In this document: in pieces, positions 8,562-16,730 of the stretch | Layout of the letters: every line of letters begins with the position of its first letter | Position numbering within the stretch: the first letter of the stretch is position 1 | Source of the DNA: Alkalimarinus sediminis | Lineage (GTDB): Bacteria; Pseudomonadota; Gammaproteobacteria; Pseudomonadales; Oleiphilaceae | Length of the DNA stretch: 64,000 nucleotides | NCBI RefSeq assembly: GCF_026427595.1 | Contig: NZ_CP101527.1 | Coordinates: forward strand, 2,575,501 to 2,639,500 | Direction of reading: 5' to 3' | Translations under genes and position numbers: made by a program | Notes under the pieces: model-generated | The model's database searches: none | What the model was told of the DNA's origin: nothing | The model's input: only the letters and a program-made list of their open reading frames with translations

Positions 8562-9722
8562 ATGATATTTACACAAGAGCACAACGAGCTACGCCGTACC
8601 GTAAAGAACTTTGTTGAAAACGAAATTAACCCTTATTGCGATGAGTGGGAAGCTGCGGGAAGCTTCCCGATGCGGGAACTGTTCAAGAAGATGGGCGACC
8701 TAGGTTTATTAGGTATCAGTAAGCCTGAAGAGTATGGCGGCATGGGTCTTGATTACAGCTATAACATTGTCGCAGCTGAGGAGTTAGGCGCATCTCACTG
8801 TGGTGGCGTGCCACTATCAATTGGCGTGCAAACTGATATGTGTACACCTGCTCTAGCCCGTTTTGGTTCAGATGAACTCCGCAAAGAGTTTCTTGCCCCT
8901 TCAATTACCGGCGAGATGATCGGTTGTATTGGTGTCAGTGAACCAGGTGCAGGCTCAGACGTCGCGGGACTAAAAACGACCGCCAAAAAAGACGGTGACG
9001 ACTATATTATCAATGGCACAAAGATGTGGATAACCAATGCGCCTAACGCAGATTTTATCTGCTTATTAGCCAACACATCTGATGACAAAGTACACGTCAA
9101 CAAATCTCTTATCATTGTGCCAATGAATACACCCGGTATCACTGTTGCGCCAAAACTCGACAAACTGGGAATGCGCTCATCTGAAACAGCCCAAGTATTC
9201 TTCGATAACGTCCGTGTGCCACAGCGTAACCGAATTGGTAACGAAGGCATGGGCTTTATGATGCAAATGATGCAGTTCCAGGAAGAGCGCATGTTTGGGG
9301 CAGCCAACATACTCAAAGGCTTAGAAGGTTGTGTCAACAAAACCATTGACTACTGTAAAGAGCGAGAGACGTTTGGCCAGCCTCTGATTAACAACCAGGT
9401 TATTCACTTTCGTTTTGCAGAGTTACAAACTGAAATTGAAGCATTAAGAGCCCTTACCTATCAAGCGGTAGAGCTCTACCTCAGCGGTAAAGATGCAACA
9501 CGCCTAGCCTCTATGGCCAAGTTAAAAGCAGGCCGACTCGGTCGTGAAGTCACCGACTCTTGCCTACAGTACTGGGGCGGCATGGGATATATGTGGGACA
9601 ACCCAGTCTCTCGTAGCATGCGCGATATTCGTTTGGTATCCATTGGTGGCGGTGCCGACGAAATCATGTTGGGCATTATTTGTAAGATGATGGGGATTTT
9701 GCCGGGTAAGAAAAAGAAGTAG
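8562..9722 (+). CDS. atuD: Citronellyl-CoA dehydrogenase (acyl-CoA dehydrogenase family)
   Basis: This 386-residue flavin acyl-CoA dehydrogenase has the substrate/FAD motif CIGVSEPGAGSDV (122-134) and the late signature MRDIRLVSIGGGADEI. It would oxidise citronellyl-CoA to geranyl-CoA. The canonical medium-chain catalytic Glu near the C-terminus (YEGT context) is replaced by GGGADE. A Glu at about position 242 in FQEERMFGA aligns with the base of isovaleryl-CoA dehydrogenase, which suits beta-branched substrates (inference from remembered alignments). It is separated from atuC by two repeat elements. The downstream gap also holds a palindromic repeat. Confidence 0.9.
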   Translation: MIFTQEHNELRRTVKNFVENEINPYCDEWEAAGSFPMRELFKKMGDLGLLGISKPEEYGGMGLDYSYNIVAAEELGASHCGGVPLSIGVQTDMCTPALARFGSDELRKEFLAPSITGEMIGCIGVSEPGAGSDVAGLKTTAKKDGDDYIINGTKMWITNAPNADFICLLANTSDDKVHVNKSLIIVPMNTPGITVAPKLDKLGMRSSETAQVFFDNVRVPQRNRIGNEGMGFMMQMMQFQEERMFGAANILKGLEGCVNKTIDYCKERETFGQPLINNQVIHFRFAELQTEIEALRALTYQAVELYLSGKDATRLASMAKLKAGRLGREVTDSCLQYWGGMGYMWDNPVSRSMRDIRLVSIGGGADEIMLGIICKMMGILPGKKKK

Positions 9723-9753
9723 TGAGGTTAAGGGATTGCATCATTGCAAGCCC

Positions 9754-9833
9754 TTTTCGCGCCCAAATGGTGCTCCTACAAAAGAACTCTGTATTTTATA
9801 CAACCATGTAGGAGCCGCCCTTAGCCGCGAAAA
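9754..9833. repeat. REP-like palindromic element between atuD and atuE
   Basis: TTTTCGCG (9754-9761) and GCTCCTACA (9772-9780) are mirrored by TGTAGGAGC (9807-9815) and CGCGAAAA (9826-9833), giving a nested inverted repeat of about 80 bp. The TGTAGGAGC...CGCGAA half resembles Pseudomonas-type REP elements. It could act as an mRNA-stabilising or attenuating hairpin. Confidence 0.75.
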
Positions 9834-9905
9834 AGGCTAACCCAATCTAAAAGGGCAAAGCACACAAACCAAGACAAAGGTAGCTGATTACAGGACAGCT
9901 TAATT

Positions 9906-10727
9906 ATGAATTTACCCACAACCGAAACATTACTTTTAGAACAAAAAGACCACGCACTACACATAACACTCAATCGTCCTAGCGTTCGCAATGCCATGAG
10001 CTTACAGATGGTTCATGAGCTAATGGCGGTATTTGAAAGTATCAAAGATGATCGCTCAGTTCGAGCAGTCGTACTGCGCGGTGCAGATGGTCACTTCTGT
10101 GCTGGCGGTGACATTAAAGATATGGCGGGTGCACGAGCAGCTGCCAGCAAAGCTGATGAGAACAGTGATCCGTTTTATACACTGAATCGCGAGTTTGGTC
10201 GCATGATTACTCAAGTAAACGCAGCCCCCCAGGTCGTTGTTGCGGTAGTCGAAGGCGCTGTACTTGGCGGAGGCTTTGGTCTGGCTTGTGTGTCTGATGT
10301 TGCTATTGCAGCAGAGTCAGCAAAGTTTGGTTTACCAGAAACAGGTCTGGGTATTCCGCCGGCACAGATTGCCCCTTTTGTGGTCAACCGAATCGGTTTA
10401 ACCCAAGCAAGACGATTAGCGCTCTTGGGAGCTCGCTTTAATGGTAGTGAGGCAGCCAGACTGGGTATTGTCCATACGGTTTGCGATGAGGCAAATATCG
10501 ACCAAGAACTGCAAGACGTGCTCGCACAGGTTAAACGCTGTGCTCCGGAAGCAAACATTATCACCAAGGCGCTTATTCTATCTGTCGGCAATCATGAGCT
10601 GGATACCGTCCTCGACAATGCTGCACAGTCTTTTTCAGACTGCGTACAGGGCCAAGAAGGACAAGAGGGCACCATGGCTTTCATACAAAAACGACGCCCT
10701 AGCTGGGCTGAAGACTGTAAGGAATAA
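9906..10727 (+). CDS. atuE: Isohexenylglutaconyl-CoA hydratase (enoyl-CoA hydratase family)
   Basis: This 273-residue crotonase-fold protein has oxyanion-hole motif CAGGDIKDM (65-73) and GGGFGLACVSDVAIAAESAKF. Of the two catalytic glutamates of standard enoyl-CoA hydratases, the first position holds Gly (GGGFGL, about residue 125) while the second is kept (FGLPETG, Glu145). In the atu pathway it hydrates isohexenylglutaconyl-CoA before the lyase step. It sits between atuD and atuF. The atuF ATG lies 4 bases after its stop, so translation is probably coupled. The missing first Glu means the mechanism may differ from textbook crotonase. Confidence 0.88.
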   Translation: MNLPTTETLLLEQKDHALHITLNRPSVRNAMSLQMVHELMAVFESIKDDRSVRAVVLRGADGHFCAGGDIKDMAGARAAASKADENSDPFYTLNREFGRMITQVNAAPQVVVAVVEGAVLGGGFGLACVSDVAIAAESAKFGLPETGLGIPPAQIAPFVVNRIGLTQARRLALLGARFNGSEAARLGIVHTVCDEANIDQELQDVLAQVKRCAPEANIITKALILSVGNHELDTVLDNAAQSFSDCVQGQEGQEGTMAFIQKRRPSWAEDCKE

Positions 10728-10731
10728 TAAT

Positions 10732-12735
10732 ATGTCGCTCAAATGTACGTTCTCAAAAGTGCTTGTTGCGAACCGTGGCGAGATAGCCGTTAGAGTCATT
10801 CGCACAGCCAAAAGTCTAGGATTCAAAACGGTAGCAGTGTATAGCGAAGCTGATGCCAACGCTCCGCATGTGATTGCTGCTGACGAAGCCGTTTGTATTG
10901 GCGCTGCCGCAGTCGGTGAGTCTTACCTTAAAGTGGATAATGTCATTAAAGCCGCCAAGCTCACAGGGGCTGATGCTATTCACCCTGGTTATGGCTTTTT
11001 ATCAGAAAACGCCGACTTCGCCCGCACATGCCAAGACGAAGCTATTGAGTTTATTGGCCCACCCACAGGTGCTATATCACTAATGGGTAGCAAGCGCCTC
11101 TCTAAGATTGCAATGATCAATGCTGAAGTACCTTGTATTCCAGGGTATGAGGGCGAAGCGCAAGATGAAACGACGTTGATCAACGAAGCCAAGCGTATAG
11201 GCTTCCCGGTCATGATTAAAGCCTCCGCAGGTGGTGGTGGCCGAGGTATGCGTCTGGTCCATCAAGAATCTGAACTTTCAGAGCAGATTAAAACCGCACG
11301 ATCAGAAGCTGAAAACGCCTTCGGGAACGGTGAATTGATTCTAGAGAAAGCCGTTATCCAACCTCGCCATATCGAAATACAAGTATTTGCAGACAAACAT
11401 GGCAACGTTGTTTACTTGGGCGAACGGGATTGCTCTATTCAACGTCGTCATCAAAAAGTCGTTGAAGAAGCGCCCTCACCTTTTGTTGATGAAGCATTAA
11501 GAGCCCGCATGGGGGAGGCTGCTTGTCAGGCGGCTAGATCTTGTCAGTATGTGGGCGCAGGTACCGTAGAGTTTTTAGTGGATGCTGATAAGAACTTTTA
11601 CTTTCTAGAAATGAATACCCGCTTGCAGGTTGAGCACCCTGTTACAGAGTTGGTCACTGGGACAGACCTAGTGGCCTGGCAACTCAATGTCGCAGCAGGC
11701 GCCCCCTTGCCATTAACCCAAGAGCAAATCAACCTGTCAGGACATGCTATTGAAGTTCGCCTCTACGCAGAAGATCCAAGACATAATTTTATGCCTCAAA
11801 CAGGCCATATAAAACGGTGGAGCCCTGCTCAAGGTGACGGTATACGGATTGATTCGGGCATTGCAACCGGTCAAATGATCACCCCTCATTATGATCCAAT
11901 GCTAGCCAAAATTATCGCCTATGGTAGTAACCGAGAAGAAGCCAGAAGAAGACTCGCTGTAGCAATTGAAGAGAGTACCTTACTGGGCGTGCCGGTTAAT
12001 AGTGAGTTTCTCGCTCATGTTATTCAGCATGACAAATTCATTGAGGGTGAAGCCACCACGGCATTTATCGAAGAGGACTTTGGCCAACATCGCTCGATGA
12101 CCACAGCACCTGCCGATAAACTGGCAACAGCCCTAACAGGCGCACTTCTTTATAGTCGACGCCATACCGATGCACACTACAGTCAAATACTGAGCGGTTG
12201 GCAGAACTCCAACCCAACACCCTGGCCTTATGAGCTACGTTGTGGCGAATCGGTATTAGAAATAGCGCTTACCGAACATGAGAAGCACTTTGTGGTAAGC
12301 GAAGACCAAGGCCGTGACAACCCACCAATAACCGTTGAACTCACTGTTATTGACCAAACTGATGATCAGTTAACATTTATTTATAACGGTGTCCGTCAAC
12401 GCTGCGAATACCTCATAGACGAAGATGACGTCTATCTGAGAATCGGCACAGGCTATCACCATTACTCAGACCTCACCCATGAAGAAGCGGTCAGCGAAGA
12501 TGCAGCAGGCTCAGGCAAAATAATTGCTAGTATGGACGGCGCTATTATGGATGTATTAGCCGAGGTCGGAGACAGAGTCGTCAAGGGTCAGTCACTAGTC
12601 GTACTTGAAGCGATGAAGATGGAGCACCCATTAAAGTCAGATGTTGGCGGTACAGTAGAATCAATACAGGTGCAAGCCGGTGATCAAGTCAAGATTCGCC
12701 AGTTACTGGTAACGATTACACCAGATGAAGAGTAG
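10732..12735 (+). CDS. atuF: Geranyl-CoA carboxylase, biotin-containing (alpha) subunit
   Basis: This 667-residue protein has a biotin carboxylase N-terminal part (MSLKCTFSKVLVANRGEIAV), ATP-grasp Gly-rich loop GGGGRGM, and a C-terminal biotinyl domain with EAMKMEHP; the biotinyl Lys is at about 629. It carboxylates its own biotin with ATP and bicarbonate and feeds AtuC. The frame is open upstream to 10441 inside atuE, but the ATG at 10732 preceded by AAGGA is clearly the start, matching the family N-terminus. Length agrees with Pseudomonas AtuF. LiuD-type methylcrotonyl carboxylase is the alternative; gene order favours AtuF. Confidence 0.93.
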   Translation: MSLKCTFSKVLVANRGEIAVRVIRTAKSLGFKTVAVYSEADANAPHVIAADEAVCIGAAAVGESYLKVDNVIKAAKLTGADAIHPGYGFLSENADFARTCQDEAIEFIGPPTGAISLMGSKRLSKIAMINAEVPCIPGYEGEAQDETTLINEAKRIGFPVMIKASAGGGGRGMRLVHQESELSEQIKTARSEAENAFGNGELILEKAVIQPRHIEIQVFADKHGNVVYLGERDCSIQRRHQKVVEEAPSPFVDEALRARMGEAACQAARSCQYVGAGTVEFLVDADKNFYFLEMNTRLQVEHPVTELVTGTDLVAWQLNVAAGAPLPLTQEQINLSGHAIEVRLYAEDPRHNFMPQTGHIKRWSPAQGDGIRIDSGIATGQMITPHYDPMLAKIIAYGSNREEARRRLAVAIEESTLLGVPVNSEFLAHVIQHDKFIEGEATTAFIEEDFGQHRSMTTAPADKLATALTGALLYSRRHTDAHYSQILSGWQNSNPTPWPYELRCGESVLEIALTEHEKHFVVSEDQGRDNPPITVELTVIDQTDDQLTFIYNGVRQRCEYLIDEDDVYLRIGTGYHHYSDLTHEEAVSEDAAGSGKIIASMDGAIMDVLAEVGDRVVKGQSLVVLEAMKMEHPLKSDVGGTVESIQVQAGDQVKIRQLLVTITPDEE

Positions 12736-12749
12736 ATGGCTATTTCAAC

Positions 12750-12775
12750 ATTCCGGCGTGCTTATTAGCCGGAAT
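12750..12775. other. Hairpin in the atuF-atuG gap
   Basis: Perfect 8-bp arms ATTCCGGC and GCCGGAAT with a 10-base loop, 15 bases after the atuF stop. No T-run follows. Could attenuate or stabilise the operon mRNA. Confidence 0.55.
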
Positions 12776-12811
12776 CCATCTTCACAGAGTCGCGTAAACA
12801 GCCAGTGAGTT

Positions 12812-12833
12812 GGACTCCCGCCTTCGCGGAAGT
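12812..12833. repeat. Degenerate copy of the ATTCCCGC-type palindromic repeat
   Basis: GGACTCCCGCCTTCGCGGAAGT resembles the repeat seen intact at 24351-24370 and 57728-57747, with a few substitutions. It lies in the atuF-atuG intergenic region. Confidence 0.55.
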
Positions 12834-12910
12834 TGCCGAAGACGAAAGTGAGCGCGACCTGATAAACCTAAAACAGAATACTATTGAGTAATTTAAGAGG
12901 GATATTATTA

Positions 12911-13744
12911 ATGGCTAATTTGAAAGACAAAACAATTGTAATAACCGGTGCCAGTCGCGGAATTGGCCGTGAGATTGCACTTAAATGCGCTAAAGACGGC
13001 GCTAATATTGTGATACTAGCTAAATCTGCCGAGGCTCACCCTAAACTACCAGGCACTATATTTACCGTCGCAAAAGAAGTCGAAGAAGCAGGCGGAAAAG
13101 CGCTCGCTATTCAACTAGATGTGCGTGATGATGAGGCCGTTATAGCCGCGATGAAAAAAGCAGCTGAAACCTTTGGTGGTATTGATGCGGTAATCAATAA
13201 CGCGGGCGCTATTAAACTAATGGGAGCTGCCAGTTTGCCACTCAAGCGATTTGATCTGATGACGCAGATAAACTCGCGCGCAGTACTATCCACTTTTCAA
13301 GCGGCACTTCCTTGGCTTAAAAAGTCAGACCACGGACATATTATCAGCTTGTCCCCTCCCATTAATCTAGACCCTAAATGGTTTGCTCACTATGCCCCTT
13401 ACACCATTACCAAGTATGGCATGTCGATGCTCACCATGGGGCTTGCACAAGAAGTGAAACGATACGGTATTGCGGTTAATTCACTATGGCCTCAAACACT
13501 CATATCGACAGCAGCTATCGAATTCGAAGGTGGTGGTCAATTAGCACTAGACCAAGGCAGAACACCGGCAATCATGGCAGATGCAGCCTACGAGATATTA
13601 ATTACCGAAAACGCAGAATTAACCGGTGAGTTTTTAATTGATGAAACGCTACTTAGAGAGCGTGGCGTCACTGACTTTGACCAGTATCGATTTAACCCTG
13701 ACTGTGACAAGCCGTTGATGACAGACTTGTTTGTAGCAGAATAG
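12911..13744 (+). CDS. atuG: AtuG, short-chain dehydrogenase/reductase
   Basis: This 277-residue SDR of the HSDL2-like type has TGASRGIG (12-19), NNAG (96-99) and an intact YxxxK (Tyr164-Lys168 in APYTITKYG) with Ser in SLSPP upstream. In contrast to AtuB the catalytic set is complete. It is the last atu gene, as in Pseudomonas before atuH; no acyl-CoA synthetase atuH follows here. An in-frame TTG at 12884 exists, but the ATG at 12911 with GAGG upstream fits the family start. The likely role is oxidation of a terpenoid alcohol/aldehyde or hydroxyacyl intermediate. Exact step unproven. Confidence 0.88.
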   Translation: MANLKDKTIVITGASRGIGREIALKCAKDGANIVILAKSAEAHPKLPGTIFTVAKEVEEAGGKALAIQLDVRDDEAVIAAMKKAAETFGGIDAVINNAGAIKLMGAASLPLKRFDLMTQINSRAVLSTFQAALPWLKKSDHGHIISLSPPINLDPKWFAHYAPYTITKYGMSMLTMGLAQEVKRYGIAVNSLWPQTLISTAAIEFEGGGQLALDQGRTPAIMADAAYEILITENAELTGEFLIDETLLRERGVTDFDQYRFNPDCDKPLMTDLFVAE

Positions 13745-13765
13745 ACAGCTTAAAGGCACTTTAAT

Positions 13766-13807
13766 CAACAAGACCTGTTAACCCAATATAGTTATCAGGT
13801 CTTGTTG
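13766..13807 (+). terminator. Hairpin at the end of the atu operon
   Basis: Perfect 12-bp arms CAACAAGACCTG and CAGGTCTTGTTG; the loop itself adds TAAC/GTTA pairing. It lies 22 bases after the atuG stop and before a converging gene. No T-run, so either a rho-dependent or a structural 3' end. Confidence 0.6.
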
Positions 13808-13841
13808 AGCTAGCAATATGCCTTATGCAGCATCACAATAC

Positions 13842-14348
13842 TCAATCTAAGTAATGCTTAACAATATCTCTCAATTCATTTTTATCTAGAAAATCAGAAT
13901 CTATCTTAATTGTTTTATCGTCTTTGAACACAAACAAGAAAGATTGCCCAGCGCTAACAAAATAGTAAACGGTAAATTCAGCGCTATTCCATCTACCTTT
14001 ATCTGAATTACCAACAAAGTGTTGCCTAAAAGACTCTACCTCTGATTTATTGCAGTCGTTGGGATGGGGTTCTCCTGCTAATAGCCCAAAGAATGTTTGA
14101 GGGTCACAACCATAATGGCTGGAGTTATCTTTAGACATATCACTAAACGCTAAGAAATCTTTACCTTTATTCGTGCTATAGCGAAAAAAGGTGAAGTTTT
14201 CATCTCCGCCTTTTGTCCCAATAATAGAAGCTTCTGCTGGAATATAAAACGCCAGATCGGAATAAATAAACTTGACGCTTGAACCTTCCCCTAACGCACT
14301 GGTAGGTAAAAACAAAAGGACAAATAAAATCGATAATAAACGATGCAT
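13842..14348 (-). CDS. Small secreted protein of unknown function
   Basis: This 168-residue protein is not recognised. Its first ~20 residues form a signal peptide (LLSILFVLLFLPTSALG), so it is probably periplasmic or released. Two cysteines (CDPQ and DCNK, about 90-107) could form a disulfide. The rest is a mixed alpha/beta globular sequence rich in aromatic residues. A GGGAGG ribosome site sits 10 bases before the ATG. It follows the 101-residue gene on the same strand after 18 bases, so the two are likely cotranscribed. No known domain could be matched by eye. Confidence 0.65.
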   Translation of the reverse strand: MHRLLSILFVLLFLPTSALGEGSSVKFIYSDLAFYIPAEASIIGTKGGDENFTFFRYSTNKGKDFLAFSDMSKDNSSHYGCDPQTFFGLLAGEPHPNDCNKSEVESFRQHFVGNSDKGRWNSAEFTVYYFVSAGQSFLFVFKDDKTIKIDSDFLDKNELRDIVKHYLD

Positions 14349-14366
14349 ACTTGCTTAACCTCCCAT

Positions 14367-14672
14367 CTACGCAATTTGAATGGGGGACTTGTATCTTATA
14401 CCCACCGCACTTTTGCATATATTGTATATGGAGGTGTCTCCTGAGGTTATTCTTTTTCCAATCTCAGCTAACTGTTTAACAGCATAGCTTGGGCTAGCCA
14501 TTAATGTCGGCCGTGGTACCAAAGCCATGGAGCCAGAACAATCGCCCGCTGGCTCTAACGCTTCAAATGCAATTGAGGCAGCCGATTCATTCACGCTATG
14601 TGCATTTGTTAAATTTGGGCCCCAGAAATAATTAATAACCGCTGCAACATATTCTCGTTCGCATATATCCAT
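14367..14672 (-). CDS. Small unknown protein
   Basis: This 101-residue protein is unrecognised. A strong AAGGAG ribosome site 8 bases before the ATG supports it as a real gene. The sequence has no signal peptide; it includes VINYFWGPNL near residue 12 and a Cys in GDCSG. It is encoded just upstream of the 168-residue secreted protein, with an 18-base gap. A palindrome at 14695-14713 lies directly upstream and may be its operator. Function cannot be suggested. Confidence 0.55.
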   Translation of the reverse strand: MDICEREYVAAVINYFWGPNLTNAHSVNESAASIAFEALEPAGDCSGSMALVPRPTLMASPSYAVKQLAEIGKRITSGDTSIYNICKSAVGIRYKSPIQIA

Positions 14673-14997
14673 ATTTTAACTCTCCTTGTTAGTCGCATAG
14701 AGTCAATCTATGCTATTTCCTTGAGCAATAAAGCTCTACTTGTGTACTGTCAACTTGCTAGTATGCAAGCCAGCTACCAACAATCACCAACTGCAGATGC
14801 TTGCCTGTCTTGCAAAGTAATTGCCAGAATTATACTTTCGTTGCAATACCGCTACAACGATTGAGAGGTCAAGTTGACGCCACAATTTGGCTTATTTGAT
14901 TAAGATATAGATTTAGCCACCATCACCACACGGCGGCTAAATACTCATAAAGCAGCAAGAATCTGAAGGGAGACTTAACGTTTTATAAAAAATCTAC
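14673..14997. other. Intergenic region downstream of maoP with a 7-bp palindrome
   Basis: No gene is seen. At 14695-14713 GCATAGA and TCTATGC form a perfect inverted repeat with a 5-base centre, about 23 bases upstream of the 101-residue gene; it could be a regulator site. In E. coli the maoP partner site maoS lies close to maoP, but I cannot identify an equivalent by eye. Confidence 0.4.
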
Positions 14998-15345
14998 TTA
15001 GTCATCGTATGCAAAGTCATCGGACGAGTAATCGATATCGCCTATCACATCCGACAAATTACACCGTTTAACCGGTGCTTTTCTGACCGTCTTGGAGAGG
15101 TATTTTGACCAAGCTTTCTCAACATTGGACTCAGGTTCTAATGTACCGTCGGTGACTTGTATAATACGCTCGTGTGCGTCGCTCTCAGGTTCTATTTTTT
15201 TGTTAATGAGTTGCTTAATGGTGTACCCGCACTGACTCAAAATGTCAGACTCCGCCATGGTAAACTCACCCGACCGTCGAAACCCATGCGGAAAGTTAAC
15301 AGCATCATAAAACTCACAGGGTGAAGTAAAAAGTTCAATTGACAT
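14998..15345 (-). CDS. maoP: MaoP-like macrodomain Ori organisation protein (DUF413)
   Basis: This 115-residue protein aligns with E. coli MaoP (YifE): NFPHGFRRSGEFTMAES matches the family's conserved YPxGFxRxGDFTxxE. A VEKAWSKYL segment and an acidic tail (DYSSDDFAYDD) also match. In E. coli MaoP acts with the maoS site to organise the Ori macrodomain. A GGAGG site precedes the ATG. It lies 21 bases after a small secreted-protein gene and near hdfR, its E. coli neighbour. There hdfR and maoP are divergent; here all are on one strand with a gene between. Function by orthology. Confidence 0.85.
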   Translation of the reverse strand: MSIELFTSPCEFYDAVNFPHGFRRSGEFTMAESDILSQCGYTIKQLINKKIEPESDAHERIIQVTDGTLEPESNVEKAWSKYLSKTVRKAPVKRCNLSDVIGDIDYSSDDFAYDD

Positions 15346-15366
15346 GTTCTAATCCTCCAATGGAAG

Positions 15367-15696
15367 TTAATCTAGGTTTGTTTCGTTAAGACAATTGTCG
15401 AGTAACTGATCATATTCATAGCTGCTATTTGGATCATTATCCAGTTTTTCTTGGATAGCATCATCAACCTGTTGATAGCAGTCTGGTTGAGAGGCTTCTC
15501 TTGCCTCTTCAATATAACTACGCTGTTCTGCCATGCACTGATTGACAAACTCTGTTGCTTCATCAGATGGCGTGCCATCTTGAACCATAGAGTGACAGTA
15601 CTCCTTGGCTTGCAAGAGGCTTTCGTCGGTACTATCAGCGTGATTATCGGCGTATGCCGACGGTATGAAAAAAAGGAGCAAAGCTAAATACTTCAT
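15367..15696 (-). CDS. Small secreted cysteine-containing protein
   Basis: This 109-residue protein has a clear signal peptide (MKYLALLLFFIPSAYA, cleavage before DN) and a mature part of about 93 acidic, helical residues. Four cysteines are spaced as two pairs (ECHS... KECH, NQCM, DCYQ, DNCLN region), suggesting two disulfides. A GAGG ribosome site precedes the ATG. It is inserted between hdfR and maoP, with which it shares a strand; the stop-to-maoP gap is 21 bases. No family recognised; probably periplasmic. Confidence 0.7.
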   Translation of the reverse strand: MKYLALLLFFIPSAYADNHADSTDESLLQAKEYCHSMVQDGTPSDEATEFVNQCMAEQRSYIEEAREASQPDCYQQVDDAIQEKLDNDPNSSYEYDQLLDNCLNETNLD

Positions 15697-15824
15697 CGAA
15701 AATCCTCATTGATTACTGAAAGGATTATGTATTCGACTTTGAAATCAGGAAAACTATTTATTTTTGTTCTGACGATAAAAATTTTTAGTGGTTAAACCAA
15801 ATCAAAAATTACGCCCTTCATAGA

Positions 15825-16706
15825 TTAAATTTCAATAGTATCCAAACTGGTATCTTCTACTGGCACTTCAAGGGAACGAATAACATCCAATATCGACTCG
15901 ATCTCCTGCGTATGATTGTTCTCTCGATGATAGGTTGCGTATATCTGGCGCGATATCACCGGCGCGTCTTCAACTTGAAATAGCGTATCGTCAATGTATT
16001 CCGCCACCATTCGATATGGCAAGTACGCACTCCCGCCGTACTTAAAAATAAACTCCAGAGCGATTCGAGCTAATGTGGTATGAAGAACCGGAGGAGATGC
16101 GTCTGGAAAGTACTGGGCGTAACTCATGTGGAAAGATAACCCCCAGTCGACAGAAATATAGCCATGAGACATAACCGTCTCTAGCGACTGGTCAGGCTTA
16201 TTGCAGACCAAAATCAACTCTGCCGGTGTGATGGGTACAGAAATGAGATCATTCAATTTAGCCGGTTCATAAATCATGACCAAATCAAGTGTCCGTTCCA
16301 TTAAGTGACGAATGAGGGTTTCTGGCCCATGAGCCTCAGCACGAAGTGCTAACTCTGGTAATGAACGATGAGTGACGTGCAGCACGTCTTGCATCAAAAG
16401 ATCCCAAAGCCCGCTAGTAGCGCCTAGCGACAATACGTACTTCTGCCGTTTCTTTAGTGACACATCCTGACGAGCTCTCTCCCACGAGATTAGTATGGTC
16501 TCGGCATGGTTAATTAACCGCTCGCCCGTCACCGTTAGCTGGAGATTGTTGCGTAAGCGAGTAAAAAGAGGCGCGCCAAGAATACTCTCAAGCTGTTTAA
16601 TCCTAGCACTTACTGCAGCCTGCGTAAGATATAAGTTCTCTGCGGCTTTACCGAAGTGACGTGTATTTTTGACTTCCAAGAAGGTTCTTAATAATTCAAT
16701 GTCCAT
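15825..16706 (-). CDS. hdfR: LysR-family regulator HdfR
   Basis: This 293-residue LysR-type regulator has an N-terminal winged HTH (MDIELLRTFLEVKNTRHFG, AAENLYLTQAAVSARIKQLE) and a type-2 periplasmic-binding-like effector domain. The N-terminus closely follows E. coli HdfR (MDxELLxTFLEVxxTRHFGxAAExLYLTQ). E. coli HdfR represses flhDC and sits beside maoP, which is also nearby here. Flagellar control in this organism is not implied, because no flagellar genes are in the window. It starts 24 bases after the preceding gene, so the two may be cotranscribed. Confidence 0.85.
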   Translation of the reverse strand: MDIELLRTFLEVKNTRHFGKAAENLYLTQAAVSARIKQLESILGAPLFTRLRNNLQLTVTGERLINHAETILISWERARQDVSLKKRQKYVLSLGATSGLWDLLMQDVLHVTHRSLPELALRAEAHGPETLIRHLMERTLDLVMIYEPAKLNDLISVPITPAELILVCNKPDQSLETVMSHGYISVDWGLSFHMSYAQYFPDASPPVLHTTLARIALEFIFKYGGSAYLPYRMVAEYIDDTLFQVEDAPVISRQIYATYHRENNHTQEIESILDVIRSLEVPVEDTSLDTIEI

Positions 16707-16730
16707 GCCGCAAACTTTAACACTTAAGTT

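Noticed and set aside
10441-10731. Upstream open extension of the atuF frame
   Set aside because: It overlaps the end of atuE in another frame. The ATG at 10732 has a ribosome site and matches the biotin carboxylase N-terminus.
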